A DNA stretch of 64,000 nucleotides from Brucella daejeonensis (GTDB taxonomy: Bacteria > Pseudomonadota > Alphaproteobacteria > Rhizobiales > Rhizobiaceae): positions 305,620 to 369,619 of the forward strand of contig NZ_JACIJG010000002.1 of the NCBI RefSeq assembly GCF_014199265.1, given 5' to 3'. The position numbers were made by a program, and so were the translations under genes. Of this stretch, positions 17,234 to 28,025 are shown one piece after another (the first letter of the stretch is position 1; each line of letters opens with the position of its first letter). The notes beneath the pieces were generated by a model. That model was not told the origin of the DNA, ran no database searches, and saw nothing but the letters and a program-made list of their open reading frames with translations.

Positions 17234-18235
17234 GTGGGATCGCTGCTACTAAAATCGATACACAAGCGTTACGGTGCACAGGAAGTCCTGAAAGGCATCG
17301 ATCTGGAAGTGCAGGACGGCGAATTCATCATCTTCGTCGGCCCTTCCGGCTGCGGTAAATCCACGCTTCTGCGCTCCATCGCCGGGCTGGAAGACGTGAC
17401 TTCGGGGCAGGTGCTCATCAACGGTGAAGATGTGACCGTCACGCCGCCGTCGAAACGCGGCATTGCCATGGTGTTCCAATCTTACGCGCTTTATCCGCAC
17501 CTCACGGTCAAGGACAATATGGGCCTTGGCCTTAAACAGGCCGGGACGCCGAAGGACCAGATCGAAAGCCGCGTGAGCAAGGCTTCCACCATGCTGGCGC
17601 TCGATCTCTATCTTGCCCGCCGTCCGGCGGAACTGTCCGGCGGCCAGCGCCAGCGCGTCGCCATCGGCCGCGCACTGGTGCGTGAGCCGGAACTGTTCCT
17701 GTTCGATGAACCCCTGTCGAACCTCGACGCTGCACTCCGCGTCCAGACCCGTCTTGAAATCGCCAAGCTGCACCGGGAACTGAAGGCGACGATGATCTAC
17801 GTCACCCACGATCAGGTGGAAGCCATGACGCTTGCGGACCGGATTGTCGTTCTGAATGCAGGCAATATCGAGCAGATCGGCTCGCCAATGGAGCTTTACA
17901 ACAAGCCCGACAATCTGTTCGTCGCCGGTTTCATCGGCTCGCCGCAGATGAATTTCATCGAAGGCGCCCGCATCGGCGATGCGGCGGCAAAGACTGTCGG
18001 CATCCGCCCGGAACATCTATCCGTCAGCAGCGACGCCGGCAAATGGAACGGCAAGGTCATCCATGCCGAACATCTCGGTGCCGACACGATCCTTTACGTG
18101 GAAACAGAAGCAGCGGGCCTGATAACGGTGCGCCTGTTCGGCGAACATCACCACAATGAAGGCGACGTCATCTTCATTTCGCCCGACGATGCCAAGATGC
18201 ATCGCTTCGATGCGAACGGGAAGGCGATCCGCTGA
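17234..18235 (+). CDS. Sugar ABC transporter ATP-binding protein (MalK/UgpC type)
   Basis: A 333-residue ATPase. Walker A is GPSGCGKST near residue 36, the signature is [14 protein letters not shown] near 134 and Walker B is [15 protein letters not shown]-terminal TOBE-type regulatory domain follows from about residue 235. The start is GTG 17234 ([13 protein letters not shown]), after a poor ribosome site; no better start is seen. It energises the permease pair above and is the last gene of the operon, followed by a strong terminator. Confidence 0.92.
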   Translation: MGSLLLKSIHKRYGAQEVLKGIDLEVQDGEFIIFVGPSGCGKSTLLRSIAGLEDVTSGQVLINGEDVTVTPPSKRGIAMVFQSYALYPHLTVKDNMGLGLKQAGTPKDQIESRVSKASTMLALDLYLARRPAELSGGQRQRVAIGRALVREPELFLFDEPLSNLDAALRVQTRLEIAKLHRELKATMIYVTHDQVEAMTLADRIVVLNAGNIEQIGSPMELYNKPDNLFVAGFIGSPQMNFIEGARIGDAAAKTVGIRPEHLSVSSDAGKWNGKVIHAEHLGADTILYVETEAAGLITVRLFGEHHHNEGDVIFISPDDAKMHRFDANGKAIR

Positions 18236-18263
18236 TCCGCATATTGAAGAATATTCGTGTTCG

Positions 18264-18290
18264 AAACCGCGCCAACCGGCGCGGTTTTTT
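18264..18290 (+). terminator. Rho-independent terminator of the sugar ABC operon
   Basis: AAACCGCGCC (18264-18273) pairs with GGCGCGGTTT (18278-18287) over a short loop and runs into six T residues. Confidence 0.9.
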
Positions 18291-20074
<1,784 letters not shown>

Positions 20075-20077
20075 TCC

Positions 20078-21091
20078 ATGACGAAAATGACCATGATCGA
20101 GGCGATCCAGAACGCCCACGATATCGCCATGGAACGGGACCGTAAAGTCGTCGTGTTCGGTGAGGATGTCGGATATTTCGGCGGTGTGTTCCGTTGCACC
20201 GCCGGTTTGCAGAAGAAATACGGCAAGGATCGTTGCTTCGATGCGCCGATCAGCGAGCTTGGCATTGTCGGCACGGCCATCGGCATGGCCGCTTACGGCT
20301 TGCGCCCCTGCATCGAAGTACAGTTCGCCGACTACGTCTATCCCGCCTACGACCAGATCGTTTCGGAAGCCGCGCGCCTGCGCTATCGCTCGGCGGGCGA
20401 ATTTACCTGTCCCATCGTGATCCGTATGCCTTCCGGCGGCGGCATCTATGGTGGCCAGACCCACAGCCAGAGCCCGGAAGCGCTGTTTACCCACGTGTCC
20501 GGCCTGAAAACAGTGATGCCGTCAACGCCTGCCGATGCCAAGGGGCTGTTGCTGGCGGCGATCGAAGATCCCGACCCCGTCATCATGTTCGAACCCAAGC
20601 GGCTTTATAACGGTCCTTTCGACGGTCATCATGACCGCCCCGTCACATCATGGAAAAAGCACGATCTGGGCGATGTGCCGGAAGGCTATTACACCGTGCC
20701 GCTCGGCAAGGCCGCGATCCGGCGAGAGGGGAGCGATGTGACCGTGCTTGCCTATGGCACCATGGTTCACGTCGCACTTGCTGCAGCGGAAGAAACCGGG
20801 GTTGACGCCGAAATCATCGATCTGCGCACGCTTTTGCCGCTCGACACCGAAACCATCATGGCGTCGGTCAAAAAGACCGGGCGCTGCGTGATCGTGCATG
20901 AAGCAACGCTGACCTGCGGCTATGGCGCGGAGTTGGCGGCACTGGTGCAGCGCGATTGTTTCTATCACCTGGAAGCGCCGGTCATCCGCGTCACCGGCTG
21001 GGATACGCCTTATCCTCATGCACAGGAATGGGCTTATTTCCCCGGTCCCGACCGGGTGGGGCGCGCCTTGACATCGATTATGGAAGCCTGA
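20078..21091 (+). CDS. bkdA2: Branched-chain 2-oxoacid dehydrogenase E1 beta subunit
   Basis: A 337-residue transketolase-like E1 beta subunit. Family sequences are VVVFGEDVGYFGGVFRCT near residue 26, IRMPSGGGIYGGQTHSQSPE near 116 and the C-terminal ARVTGWDTPYP-like region (here IRVTGWDTPYPHAQEWAYFP). It forms the heterotetramer with BkdA1. The ATG follows the alpha stop by a few bases and the E2 gene follows after 11 bases with an AGGGGAGAT ribosome site. Confidence 0.94.
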   Translation: MTKMTMIEAIQNAHDIAMERDRKVVVFGEDVGYFGGVFRCTAGLQKKYGKDRCFDAPISELGIVGTAIGMAAYGLRPCIEVQFADYVYPAYDQIVSEAARLRYRSAGEFTCPIVIRMPSGGGIYGGQTHSQSPEALFTHVSGLKTVMPSTPADAKGLLLAAIEDPDPVIMFEPKRLYNGPFDGHHDRPVTSWKKHDLGDVPEGYYTVPLGKAAIRREGSDVTVLAYGTMVHVALAAAEETGVDAEIIDLRTLLPLDTETIMASVKKTGRCVIVHEATLTCGYGAELAALVQRDCFYHLEAPVIRVTGWDTPYPHAQEWAYFPGPDRVGRALTSIMEA

Positions 21092-21102
21092 GGGGAGATA
21101 AG

Positions 21103-22407
21103 ATGGCTCTGTTTACGATTAAACTCCCCGATGTCGGCGAAGGCGTTGCCGAGGCCGAGCTTGTCGAATGGCATGTGAAGCTTGGCGATGTCGTTCGCGA
21201 AGACGATCTTCTCGCCGCCGTCATGACAGACAAGGCAACGGTGGAAATCCCGTCCTCCCGCGCCGGAAAGGTCGTGGCGCTCAACGGTGAAGTCGGCGAA
21301 AAGATCGCTGTTGGTTCCGAACTCGTGCGCCTCGAAATTGAAGGCGGCGCGACAGAAAAGGCTGAAGAGCCGGAACCCGAAGCGCCTGCGCCGGTCGAAA
21401 CCAAGCCGGACGTCCCTGCCGCGACCCAAGCGCCGGTTCTCCTGCAAACGCCCGTTCCCGAAAAACCCGCCACGCCGAAGCGCGAGAGCGCGAGCCGTCC
21501 CTTTACGGGTGCCGGCCCGGTTCGCGGCGAAGGGGAAAAACCGCTCGCCACACCGTCCGTCAGATTGCGGGCGCGGGATGCTGGCATCGACCTGCGCCGC
21601 GTACGCGGCACAGGTCCGGCCGGGCGCATCACGCATGAGGATCTCGACGCCTTTTTCCAGATGGAAAGCGGTGCCGCACCGGCCCTGTCGGGCTATGTGG
21701 CCGATACATCCATCAACGAAATCAAGGTGATCGGCCTCAGGCGCAAGATTGCCGAGCGCATGGCGGAAGCCAAGCGCCATATTCCTCACATCACCATTGT
21801 CGAGGAGGTGGACGTCACGCAGCTTGAAGACCTGCGCGGCGGTCTCAATAACGAGAAGAAGGAGGGGCGTCCGCGCCTCACGCTTCTGCCCTTCATTATC
21901 CGCTCCATCGTCAAGGCGGTGAAGGAACAGCCGGGGCTGAACGCGCATTTCGATGACGAGGCGGACATCATTCGTCAGTTCGGCGGCGTGCATGTCGGCA
22001 TCGCCACCCAGACGCCGAACGGGCTGATCGTGCCGGTGGTGCGCCATGCCGAAAGCATGACCGTATTCGCGACGGCAACGGAACTGTCGCGTGTCACGGA
22101 AGCGGCGCGCAACGGCACCGCCAAACGTGAGGAACTGACTGGCTCCACCATTACCATCACGTCGCTCGGACCTCTTGGCGCAATCGCCACCACGCCGATC
22201 ATCAACCGGCCGGAAGTGGCCATTGTCGGCATCAACAAGATGACGGTCCGACCCATGTGGGATGGCACGCAATTCGTGCCGCGCAAGATGATGAACCTGT
22301 CGTGCAGTTTCGATCATCGCGTGATCGACGGCTGGGATGCCGCCGTCTTCGTGCAGAAGCTGAAAAGCCTGCTCGAAACGCCCGCAATGATCTTCGTGGA
22401 AGGCTGA
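21103..22407 (+). CDS. bkdB: Dihydrolipoamide acyltransferase E2 of the branched-chain complex
   Basis: A 434-residue E2 core enzyme. A single lipoyl domain (residues 1-78) has the lipoylated Lys44 in [12 protein letters not shown] Pro/Ala/Glu linker follows, then the peripheral subunit-binding domain at about 145-182 ([19 protein letters not shown]). The catalytic domain carries [13 protein letters not shown] near the C-terminus with the active-site His. ATG 21103 lies after AGGGGAGAT; the frame is open upstream but longer starts overlap bkdA2. It transfers the acyl group to CoA. Confidence 0.94.
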   Translation: MALFTIKLPDVGEGVAEAELVEWHVKLGDVVREDDLLAAVMTDKATVEIPSSRAGKVVALNGEVGEKIAVGSELVRLEIEGGATEKAEEPEPEAPAPVETKPDVPAATQAPVLLQTPVPEKPATPKRESASRPFTGAGPVRGEGEKPLATPSVRLRARDAGIDLRRVRGTGPAGRITHEDLDAFFQMESGAAPALSGYVADTSINEIKVIGLRRKIAERMAEAKRHIPHITIVEEVDVTQLEDLRGGLNNEKKEGRPRLTLLPFIIRSIVKAVKEQPGLNAHFDDEADIIRQFGGVHVGIATQTPNGLIVPVVRHAESMTVFATATELSRVTEAARNGTAKREELTGSTITITSLGPLGAIATTPIINRPEVAIVGINKMTVRPMWDGTQFVPRKMMNLSCSFDHRVIDGWDAAVFVQKLKSLLETPAMIFVEG

Positions 22408-22411
22408 TAGA

Positions 22412-23803
22412 ATGAGCGAGATTTCCTGCAAGCTTCTGATTATCGGCGGCGGACCCGGCGGCTATGTCTGCGGCATACGTGCCGGTCAGCTTGGCATCGA
22501 CACTGTTCTGGTGGAGAAAACCCGCCTCGGCGGCACCTGCCTCAATGTCGGCTGCATTCCGTCCAAGGCGCTGATCCACGCGGCAGACGAATTTCATCGC
22601 CTGACGGGTTTCACGGCGAAGAGCGCGCTTGGCATCACCGCTGAAAGCCCGAAGATCGATTTCGCCAGAACCGTCGAATGGAAAGACGGCATCGTCAACC
22701 GCCTCAACAGCGGCGTGGCGGGACTGCTGAAACGGTCGCGCGTGCGCATGTTCCACGGGCAGGCGCGGTTTCTGGACGGCAAGACCGTCCTGGTAGATAC
22801 CGATACGGGCCACCAGACCATTCATGCCGAAAATATCGTGATCGCGACCGGTTCCGTCCCAGTGGAGGTGCAATCGCTGCCGTTCGGCGGCAATGTCATT
22901 TCCTCGACCGAGGCGCTGTCGCTGGAAAAGATACCGACGAAGCTGGCCGTTGTCGGCGGCTATATCGGGCTGGAAATCGGGACGGCCTTTGCCAAGCTAG
23001 GCGCGAAAGTCACCGTGGTCGAGGCCACCGACCGAATCCTGCCGCAATATGATGCCGAACTGACACGCCCCGTCATGGCAAGGCTGAAAGCGTTGGGTAT
23101 CGAGGTTCTGACCGGCACATCGGCCAAGGGGCTGTCGTCGGATGGAAAGGCGCTGGAAGTATTGACAGCGGACGAAAGCACGAAAACCATCGAGGCGGAC
23201 AAGGTACTCGTCACGGTCGGGCGAAAGCCGCAGACCGACGGCTGGGGCTTGAGCGAAGTCCGGCTCGATATGGACGGGCGCTTTATCCGCATCGATGACC
23301 GCTGCCGCACCTCAATGCGCGGAATTTATGCGATCGGCGACGTTACCGGCGAACCCATGCTGGCACACCGAGCCATGGCGCAGGGCGAAATGGTCGCCGA
23401 GATCGTCGCGGGCGGAAAACAGGTCTGGGACAAGCGGGCAATTCCCGCGGTCTGCTTCACCGACCCGGAAATCGTGACGGTGGGCCTGTCGCCCGACGAG
23501 GCGCGCAAGACCGGGCATGAAATCCAGATCGGCATTTTCCCGTTCCAGGCCAACGGCCGCGCCATGACGATGGAACGCGACGACGGCATGATCCGTGTCG
23601 TCGCGCGCGCCGACAATCATCTCATTCTGGGAATTCAGGCGGTCGGCGCGGGTATCTCCGAACTGTCGTCGGCTTTCGCTCAGGCAGTCGAAATGGGTGC
23701 GCGGCTTGAGGATATTGCGGGAACGATCCATGCGCATCCGACCATGGGCGAGGGCTTTGCCGAAGCGACCATGAAGGCGCTCGGTCACGCCTTGCATATC
23801 TGA
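22412..23803 (+). CDS. lpdV: Dihydrolipoyl dehydrogenase (E3) of the branched-chain complex
   Basis: A 463-residue FAD/NAD flavoprotein. The FAD motif [18 protein letters not shown] is at the N-terminus. The redox-active Cys43 and Cys48 lie in [15 protein letters not shown] second dinucleotide fold has [19 protein letters not shown], and the C-terminal active-site pair is in [13 protein letters not shown]. It reoxidises the lipoyl group of E2. The start is four bases after the bkdB stop. The stop lies two bases from the convergent surf1 stop, with no room for a separate terminator. Confidence 0.95.
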   Translation: MSEISCKLLIIGGGPGGYVCGIRAGQLGIDTVLVEKTRLGGTCLNVGCIPSKALIHAADEFHRLTGFTAKSALGITAESPKIDFARTVEWKDGIVNRLNSGVAGLLKRSRVRMFHGQARFLDGKTVLVDTDTGHQTIHAENIVIATGSVPVEVQSLPFGGNVISSTEALSLEKIPTKLAVVGGYIGLEIGTAFAKLGAKVTVVEATDRILPQYDAELTRPVMARLKALGIEVLTGTSAKGLSSDGKALEVLTADESTKTIEADKVLVTVGRKPQTDGWGLSEVRLDMDGRFIRIDDRCRTSMRGIYAIGDVTGEPMLAHRAMAQGEMVAEIVAGGKQVWDKRAIPAVCFTDPEIVTVGLSPDEARKTGHEIQIGIFPFQANGRAMTMERDDGMIRVVARADNHLILGIQAVGAGISELSSAFAQAVEMGARLEDIAGTIHAHPTMGEGFAEATMKALGHALHI

Positions 23804-23805
23804 CC

Positions 23806-24558
23806 TTACGATTTCCGCTCGTGCCGCCAGACAAAAATGGCGGCACCGGCAACCATGGCGGCCAGCGCAAACCATGTGATGGCATAGGAAAGATGGCTGT
23901 TGCGGAACCTGACCACCGTCAGCCCCCCCACCGGCAGCTTGCCGGGATTGGAACTTGCATCCGCATCGATGAAATAAGGCGCGACCGGCCCCAGACCGGC
24001 CTTGGCCGCAAAGGCCGCGACGTCGCGTGAATTCCAGTCGTCGCGCGCCGGATCGTTGGGACGCAGGAAGAAACCGCCAGGTTCGGGCATCCGCAGAAGG
24101 CCGGTCACGGTCGTTTCGCCTGCAATTTGCGTTTCCGCCTGTCCCAATGTACCGCGCCCGTCGCTCGGCACGAAGCCGCGATTGACGAAAGTCAGCGCGC
24201 CGTCGCCTGAGCGCATAGGTGTCAGTACCCAGTAACCCGCTCCCCGCTCGGTCAGCGCATGAACCAGCACCTGCCGGTCGTTCAGATAGGTTCCCGTCAG
24301 CGTGACATGACGATATTCGTCATCCGTCGCATTGACATTGGCCCAATCGTCCTTGCCCGGTGCCGCGACGGGTTCAGCATGGATGTGCGCGTCGACGCGC
24401 GCGATGAGGTCAAGCTTCCATTGCAGACGCTCCACCTGCCAGACACCGAGGCCGACAAACAGGAGGAAGAAAATCGTGCCCAGCACGACCATGAAACCAA
24501 GGAAGAAACGGGAATGTTTCCTGACATTCTGCTGGTTTTGTGCGCTGGTGAAGGGCAT
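23806..24558 (-). CDS. SURF1-family protein
   Basis: A 250-residue SURF1 protein. A first membrane helix at about residues 19-38 is followed by GVWQVERLQWKLDLIARV, the SURF1 signature. A soluble loop includes GYWVLTPMRSGDGALTFVNRGFVP, and a second helix lies at about 224-243. SURF1 proteins help insert haem a into terminal oxidases. No oxidase genes (cta, cox or cyo) lie beside it here, which is unusual; the nearest oxidase genes are the bd-type cyd genes, which do not use haem a. It may serve an oxidase elsewhere in the genome. Confidence 0.9.
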   Translation of the reverse strand: MPFTSAQNQQNVRKHSRFFLGFMVVLGTIFFLLFVGLGVWQVERLQWKLDLIARVDAHIHAEPVAAPGKDDWANVNATDDEYRHVTLTGTYLNDRQVLVHALTERGAGYWVLTPMRSGDGALTFVNRGFVPSDGRGTLGQAETQIAGETTVTGLLRMPEPGGFFLRPNDPARDDWNSRDVAAFAAKAGLGPVAPYFIDADASSNPGKLPVGGLTVVRFRNSHLSYAITWFALAAMVAGAAIFVWRHERKS

Positions 24559-24795
24559 GTTTTTTCCTTAGGCAGGGAAATCCTTGATCCCCATCCAATA
24601 CTCCAGTCGTCAGCCTATAAAAAGAGCGCGATAACCAAAAGAGCGTGAGCGGAAAGGTCGCGTCCGTGATCGAAATACGGAAATGGACAGGCTTCCACCG
24701 GAAGCATCGGCAATGAATTTGCGGAAACAATGACAGCGCCTGCTGCGCTGGCGCGCGCATGGCGCTGCAAAGAAACTCGATACTCGCATCATCCA

Positions 24796-24975
24796 TCAGG
24801 CGAGTTTATGAATTTTCCGCCGACGATGGGAATAACCACCCTTCGCAAGACGCAGGACGTTGCAAACCTGCGTCTTGTCGTTGGATGGTTTGGGCATCTG
24901 CGCATGGATACGCTGCAATATTTGCCGCGTAACGGCCCGGTCCTTGTCGGTAGGGCCGATAATTATGCTCTTCAT
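24796..24975 (-). CDS. Small basic protein, 59 residues, unrecognised
   Basis: An open frame starting MKSIIIGPTDKDRAVTRQIL and ending in a basic tail, RRRKIHKLA. It has one Cys, no membrane helix and about 14 Lys/Arg. Support comes from a strong AGGGAGA ribosome site seven bases before the ATG and a promoter-like pair about 80-110 bases upstream (25056-25083). A perfect 11-base inverted repeat lies within the coding sequence, CAAGACGCAGG at 24846-24856 and CCTGCGTCTTG at 24867-24877. I do not recognise a family. A frame on the opposite strand covers the same bases but lacks a ribosome site. It runs in the same direction as surf1, 237 bases upstream. Confidence 0.45.
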   Translation of the reverse strand: MKSIIIGPTDKDRAVTRQILQRIHAQMPKPSNDKTQVCNVLRLAKGGYSHRRRKIHKLA

Positions 24976-25055
24976 CGATCATTCTCCCTGTTTATGGGCG
25001 CAGGGCGACCATCTGGTTACCCCGGCCTGATGTCAAGAATGTACGAATGAATGAA

Positions 25056-25083
25056 GTATTAACCAAATTTTAACTATTGACAA
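25056..25083 (-). promoter_or_regulatory. Candidate sigma-70-type promoter for the small gene
   Basis: On the minus strand TTGTCA (25078-25083) and TAATAC (25056-25061) are separated by 16 bases in an AT-rich stretch. A transcript from here would have a leader of about 75 bases before the ATG at 24975. The match is decent but not perfect. Confidence 0.35.
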
Positions 25084-25170
25084 GCGCATTCACGCAACAG
25101 TTTCGATTCCGCCAAAACGGCTCTCGCCATCTTGCTGAAACCACCCTGACAAGCTCATGGAATGACAGAG

Positions 25171-25198
25171 AAAAGCCGGGGCACACCATGACCCCGGC
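25171..25198 (-). terminator. Rho-independent terminator of ftsK
   Basis: On the minus strand GCCGGGG (complement of 25192-25198) pairs with CCCCGGC (complement of 25175-25181) and runs into TTTT (25171-25174). It lies 18 bases after the ftsK stop. Confidence 0.8.
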
Positions 25199-25215
25199 CT
25201 TCTATAAATGCTCAT

Positions 25216-27717
25216 CTAGTCGCGATTGCCTGTCAGTATCTCGCGCTTGCCGACATGGTTGGCAGGGCCGACCAGACCGTCCTTTTCCATCCGCTCGACG
25301 AGCGAGGCGGCGCGGTTATAACCGATGCCGAGGCGACGCTGGATATAGGAAGTCGAGCATTTCTTGTCGCGCATCACGACCTTGACGGCCTGTTCATATA
25401 CGTCGTCGCCATCTTCAGACCCCATCGAGGTATTGTCGAACACGGCGGCTTCCGGCGCAGCCTCTTCTTCTTCCTCATCTTCCGTGACGGTGGCCAGATA
25501 ATCCGGGCGCCCCTGCTCCTTCAGATGGTTGACCACCTTTTCGACTTCCTCGTCGGAAACGAACGGGCCGTGGACGCGGACAATACGACCACCGCCTGCC
25601 ATATGCAGCATGTCGCCCTGGCCAAGAAGCTGTTCGGCGCCCATTTCGCCGAGGATCGTGCGGCTGTCGATCTTGGACGTGACCTGGAAGGAAATACGGG
25701 TCGGGAAGTTCGCCTTGATCGTGCCGGTGATGACATCGACCGAAGGACGCTGCGTCGCCATGATGAGATGAATACCGGCAGCACGCGCCATCTGCGCCAG
25801 ACGCTGGACAGCGCCTTCAATATCCTTGCCCGCGACCATCATCAGGTCGGCCATCTCATCGATGATGACCACGATATAAGGCATCGGCGTCAGGTCTAGT
25901 TCTTCCTGAATGTAGGTCGGCTCACCCGTTTCCTTGTCGAAGCCGGACTGAACCGTGCACATCACCGTCTCGCCCTTGCCCTTGGCGGAGGCCGAGCGCT
26001 GATTGAAACCCTCAATATTGCGCACGCCAAGCCGGGCCATCTTGCGATAGCGGTCTTCCATCTCGCGCACGGCCCATTTCAGGGCAACGACGGCCTTTTT
26101 CGGATCGGTCACGACTGGCGTGAGGAGATGCGGAATACCGTCATAGATGGACAGTTCCAGCATTTTCGGATCGACCATGATCAGGCGGCATTCTTCCGGC
26201 TTGAAGCGGTAGAGCAGCGACAGGATCATCGTGTTGATGGCAACCGACTTGCCGGAACCGGTGGTGCCTGCCACCAGAAGGTGAGGCATCTTGGCCAGTT
26301 CCGCGATGATAGGCTCGCCGCCGATGCCTTTGCCAAGGCAAAGCGGCAGGCGGTAATTCGATGCCTCGAAGGTGCGGCTATCGATCATCTCACGCAGATA
26401 GACGGTTTCGCGATTGGCGTTCGGCAGTTCGATGCCGATAACATTGCGACCCGGAACGACGGCAACGCGGGCGGAAAGCGCCGACATGGAGCGGGCGATA
26501 TCGTCGGCAAGGCCGATAACACGGGATGATTTCACGCCCGGAGCCGGTTCGAATTCATAAAGTGTAACGACAGGGCCGGGGCGGACATGGATAATCTCGC
26601 CGCGCACGCCGAAATCTTCCAACACGCTTTCCAGAAGTCCCGCGCTGCGCTCCAGCATTTCCTGTGTGATGACGTTTCCGTCCAGTACGGGCGGCATTTG
26701 AAGCAGATCGCGCGGCGGGAACTCGTAAGTGCCGTGAATGACTGGCGCCTCCGCGCGGGGGAGGGGCTGCGGCTGATAAAGAGCGACCGAAGGTGCGGCC
26801 TTTGCCGGAGCGGGCGCCTTGGCGACCGGGCTGGCGATCTCGACCTCTTCGGCGACGTGTTCTTCAGCATCCGCGACCGTCAATACGACTTCGTCTTCCG
26901 TGGCTTCGCCGGCAGTTTCAAGGCTTGGCTCGATAGCCGCCTCCGCAGCTACTTCAGCGACAGGCTCGACAGCTGCCTGCGCCGGGATTTCCTGTGGAGC
27001 AGGCGTCGCGACGGGCGCGGGAGTTTCAGCCGCCGGCTGCGGCACGGTTGCGACTGCCGGTTCCTCGGCGGGCTGCTTGGACCATTCGCGAATGCGAAAC
27101 TGCGCAAGAATGGACTCAACTGTCGGCGCGGGCTTGCGCGGCTCGACGGGAGCGACCGATACAACAGCGTCCATCATGGTACGTTCCGTTGCCGGAACGA
27201 GAGCCGCATCGACATCGCAGCCTTCCCAGAAGGCGAAATCGGACAGATAGGCAAACGCCGAAGGTTGTGCCGGTGTTTTCGCGGCGACCACAACCGGAGC
27301 AGCTTCCAATACGGGCGCGACAGGTGCTGCGACGGCAACGGGCGCTTTCGGCACGATGGGCGGCGTGGGCGCAACAGGGGAGCGAACCATGCCGAGCGAC
27401 ACGGTCTCTTGCAGTGCCGCAACGGCCATCGGTTGAGATTCGGCCACTTCCCCCACGTTGGCGGCAGAAGCATCTTCTGCGGCATCACCATGCGAACGTT
27501 CGCTGATTTCCGGCAATTCCTCACCGCGACGGCGCATCAACTCCGCTTCCGGTGTGCGGGTAAACCGAACGTTCTCACCGAGCGAAAAGTGGATTTTCCA
27601 GGCATCGTCGCTGGCTGGATTGTGACTTCCCGTCTGACCGCGAGACAGTTTCGGGTCTTGGGCGTTCTCTGTACGATTTCCGGTAGACTGGGGGAAATTT
27701 TCTCTCAAATTACGCAT
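25216..27717 (-). CDS. FtsK/SpoIIIE-family DNA translocase lacking the membrane domain
   Basis: An 833-residue translocase. The motor domain has Walker [14 protein letters not shown] near residue 486, a Walker B region [14 protein letters not shown] and the sequence [17 protein letters not shown]. The C-terminal gamma domain (about 765-830) is the winged helix that reads KOPS-type DNA signs. Residues 1 to about 300 are hydrophilic, rich in Ala, Pro, Val and Glu, with none of the four N-terminal helices of classical FtsK. The start ATG 27717 is the first of the frame and no hydrophobic extension is available upstream. It thus resembles soluble FtsK forms such as Bacillus SftA. It probably aids chromosome segregation in the cytosol; a membrane FtsK may exist elsewhere. 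Confidence 0.87.
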   Translation of the reverse strand: MRNLRENFPQSTGNRTENAQDPKLSRGQTGSHNPASDDAWKIHFSLGENVRFTRTPEAELMRRRGEELPEISERSHGDAAEDASAANVGEVAESQPMAVAALQETVSLGMVRSPVAPTPPIVPKAPVAVAAPVAPVLEAAPVVVAAKTPAQPSAFAYLSDFAFWEGCDVDAALVPATERTMMDAVVSVAPVEPRKPAPTVESILAQFRIREWSKQPAEEPAVATVPQPAAETPAPVATPAPQEIPAQAAVEPVAEVAAEAAIEPSLETAGEATEDEVVLTVADAEEHVAEEVEIASPVAKAPAPAKAAPSVALYQPQPLPRAEAPVIHGTYEFPPRDLLQMPPVLDGNVITQEMLERSAGLLESVLEDFGVRGEIIHVRPGPVVTLYEFEPAPGVKSSRVIGLADDIARSMSALSARVAVVPGRNVIGIELPNANRETVYLREMIDSRTFEASNYRLPLCLGKGIGGEPIIAELAKMPHLLVAGTTGSGKSVAINTMILSLLYRFKPEECRLIMVDPKMLELSIYDGIPHLLTPVVTDPKKAVVALKWAVREMEDRYRKMARLGVRNIEGFNQRSASAKGKGETVMCTVQSGFDKETGEPTYIQEELDLTPMPYIVVIIDEMADLMMVAGKDIEGAVQRLAQMARAAGIHLIMATQRPSVDVITGTIKANFPTRISFQVTSKIDSRTILGEMGAEQLLGQGDMLHMAGGGRIVRVHGPFVSDEEVEKVVNHLKEQGRPDYLATVTEDEEEEEAAPEAAVFDNTSMGSEDGDDVYEQAVKVVMRDKKCSTSYIQRRLGIGYNRAASLVERMEKDGLVGPANHVGKREILTGNRD

Positions 27718-27968
27718 GATACCTGAACCATAGATACTGTCGCCTGAATGAGCCCAAGTAATAGAAAATGAAGGTTAACAACCTCCTTCCGAAACGGCTC
27801 GAATGAGAGAAATTTATCCGGCAGGCGGCAATGCCGTCTGTTATGGAACTAATCAATCAAGACCTTCGGTTGCATATGATTATAAATATAATTCAATAAA
27901 TTAAAGAATATTCTTATTATGATATATGAGGAATAAGACAATCATTGGTAGTTTTGGCCGCCTGTAAA
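27718..27968. other. AT-rich intergenic region upstream of ftsK
   Basis: About 250 bases without a gene. The stretch 27870-27940 is strikingly AT-rich compared with the rest of the window and contains several near-palindromic ATTATA-like words. I compared it with the dif consensus because it lies beside an ftsK gene and found no convincing XerC/XerD half-sites. It probably holds the ftsK promoter. Confidence 0.5.
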
Positions 27969-28003
27969 TTCCGCCGCTCCGGCACTGTTGCGGAACGGCG
28001 GAA
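27969..28003 (-). terminator. Hairpin terminator of the macAB operon
   Basis: TTCCGCCG (27969-27976) pairs with CGGCGGAA (27996-28003), extended inwards by TCCG/CGGA across one mismatch. On the minus strand it is followed by a short T-run (TTTAC). It lies 22 bases after the macB stop. Confidence 0.7.
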
Positions 28004-28025
28004 AGGACTCACCTGCTTGCCGAGG

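Noticed and set aside
21034..22431. 465-codon open frame antisense to the bkd E2 gene
   Set aside because: Shadow of bkdB with no protein-like motifs; the plus-strand E2 has all its catalytic motifs.
24730..25050. 106-codon plus-strand frame opposite the small gene
   Set aside because: No good ribosome site; the minus-strand frame over the same bases has a strong ribosome site and a promoter-like sequence.
27870..27940. Possible dif site in the AT-rich stretch beside ftsK
   Set aside because: Compared with the dif consensus (XerC half, six-base centre, TTATGTTAAAT-type XerD half) no convincing half-sites were found.
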